This document shows positions 4,840 to 5,216 of a stretch of DNA of 5,216 nucleotides, in pieces. Below the pieces are notes generated by a model. It saw only the letters and a list, made by a program, of their open reading frames with translations. It was not told where the DNA came from and ran no database searches. Position numbers and translations under genes: made by a program. The first letter of the stretch is position 1; the number at the start of each line of letters is the position of its first letter. This stretch comes from Candidatus Hydrogenedentota bacterium (GTDB lineage: Bacteria > Hydrogenedentota > Hydrogenedentia > Hydrogenedentales > SLHB01): contig JAPLKX010000128.1 in assembly GCA_026387845.1 (NCBI GenBank), positions 1 to 5,216 on the forward strand, in the 5' to 3' direction.

Positions 4840-5216
4840 AGCTGCCGTCGGGATTTGCATACACGTCGCTGATGACCCCGTGGGCGCTGGTGCTGCTGGT
4901 GGCGGTACTTGCGGTGCTTGTAGCGGAGTTGACGGCGAAGGCGCCGGGCGTCGTGACGATCTCGACCGGGGAGACGCTTCGCAGGATTGGCGGGCGCGGC
5001 CGTTATATGCGGCGGCTGCCGGCGTTATTGCGGGCGTGCGGGCTTTCGCTGCTGGTGATCGCGCTGGCGCGGCCCATCATGGGTTACACGGTAAGGAAAG
5101 ATCGGGCGAACGTGACGGACATTATATTGTGCGTGGACGTGTCGCGCAGCATGATGGCGCTGGATTTTATTGCGAACGGGCAGCGGCTCGACCGGCTGAC
5201 GGTGACGAAGGCGGCG
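4836..5216 (+). CDS. batA: BatA-like VWA-domain membrane protein (3' end outside window)
   Basis: The frame is open from ATG 4836 to the window end (127 codons, no stop), so only the N-terminal part is seen; BatA-type proteins are usually a little over 300 residues. A first transmembrane helix lies at about 13-32 (TPWALVLLVAVLAVLVAEL). A basic segment with RRIGGRGRYMRRLP follows (49-62), then a second helix (about 63-78) ending in ALARP. This is the typical BatA/BatB layout. The VWA domain begins with DIILCVDVSRSMMALDF, giving the MIDAS residues D101-x-S103-x-S105, followed by the segment RLDRLTVTKAA that normally leads into the first VWA helix. It is the last gene of the visible operon. Whether it is BatA or BatB cannot be settled without the C-terminus; position after the BatD-like gene favours BatA. 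Confidence 0.9.
   Translation, partial: MKLPSGFAYTSLMTPWALVLLVAVLAVLVAELTAKAPGVVTISTGETLRRIGGRGRYMRRLPALLRACGLSLLVIALARPIMGYTVRKDRANVTDIILCVDVSRSMMALDFIANGQRLDRLTVTKAA

Overview
The window is a high-GC bacterial segment (by eye about 60% GC, with G-rich third codon positions). All recognisable genes lie on the + strand in one tightly packed operon. It has the layout of a MoxR/DUF58/Bat (von Willebrand A, VWA) cluster, a widespread system of a cytoplasmic MoxR-family AAA+ ATPase, a DUF58 protein and membrane-anchored VWA proteins. Such clusters are often tied to envelope integrity, stress tolerance or protein maturation. The host cannot be identified from sequence alone. The composition, the gene order and the GTGGACNNN microsatellite would fit an uncultured PVC-superphylum-like or Hydrogenedentes-like bacterium, but this is a low-confidence impression.

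Layout: (1) 2-358, C-terminal end of a membrane protein whose cytoplasmic tail resembles a BatD/DUF4381-type module. (2) 355-1341, MoxR ATPase with intact Walker A, Walker B and sensor motifs. (3) 1362-2399, DUF58 protein with a VWA-like MIDAS motif and an unusual low-complexity N-terminal extension. (4) 2400-2635, a non-coding repeat island. (5) 2636-3889, a membrane-anchored protein joining a TPR-like helical region to a SurA/PpiC-like chaperone domain with a degenerate isomerase part. (6) 3886-4839, a BatD-like protein with signal peptide, extracytoplasmic beta-rich region, one membrane segment and helical cytoplasmic tail. (7) 4836 to the window end, the N-terminal part of a BatA-like VWA protein with two membrane segments and a MIDAS motif. 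Three junctions are 4-bp ATGA stop/start overlaps and one is a 20-bp gap, so translational coupling is likely along most of the operon.

The outlier is the junction between genes 3 and 5. It is filled by a repeat island: two roughly 60-bp direct repeats, each built on a 9-bp GTGGACNNN tandem array, flank a strong GC-rich inverted repeat. The 7-mer ATGAGTG occurs at both edges, as if a 234-bp element had inserted at the start codon of gene 5 and duplicated its target. Removing it would restore a 2-bp gap between stop and start. This is the most notable structure in the window.

Working model (inference): MoxR and DUF58 act in the cytoplasm and couple ATP hydrolysis to the VWA/BatD membrane complex. 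The TPR/SurA-like protein adds a probably non-catalytic chaperone or scaffold on the extracytoplasmic side.
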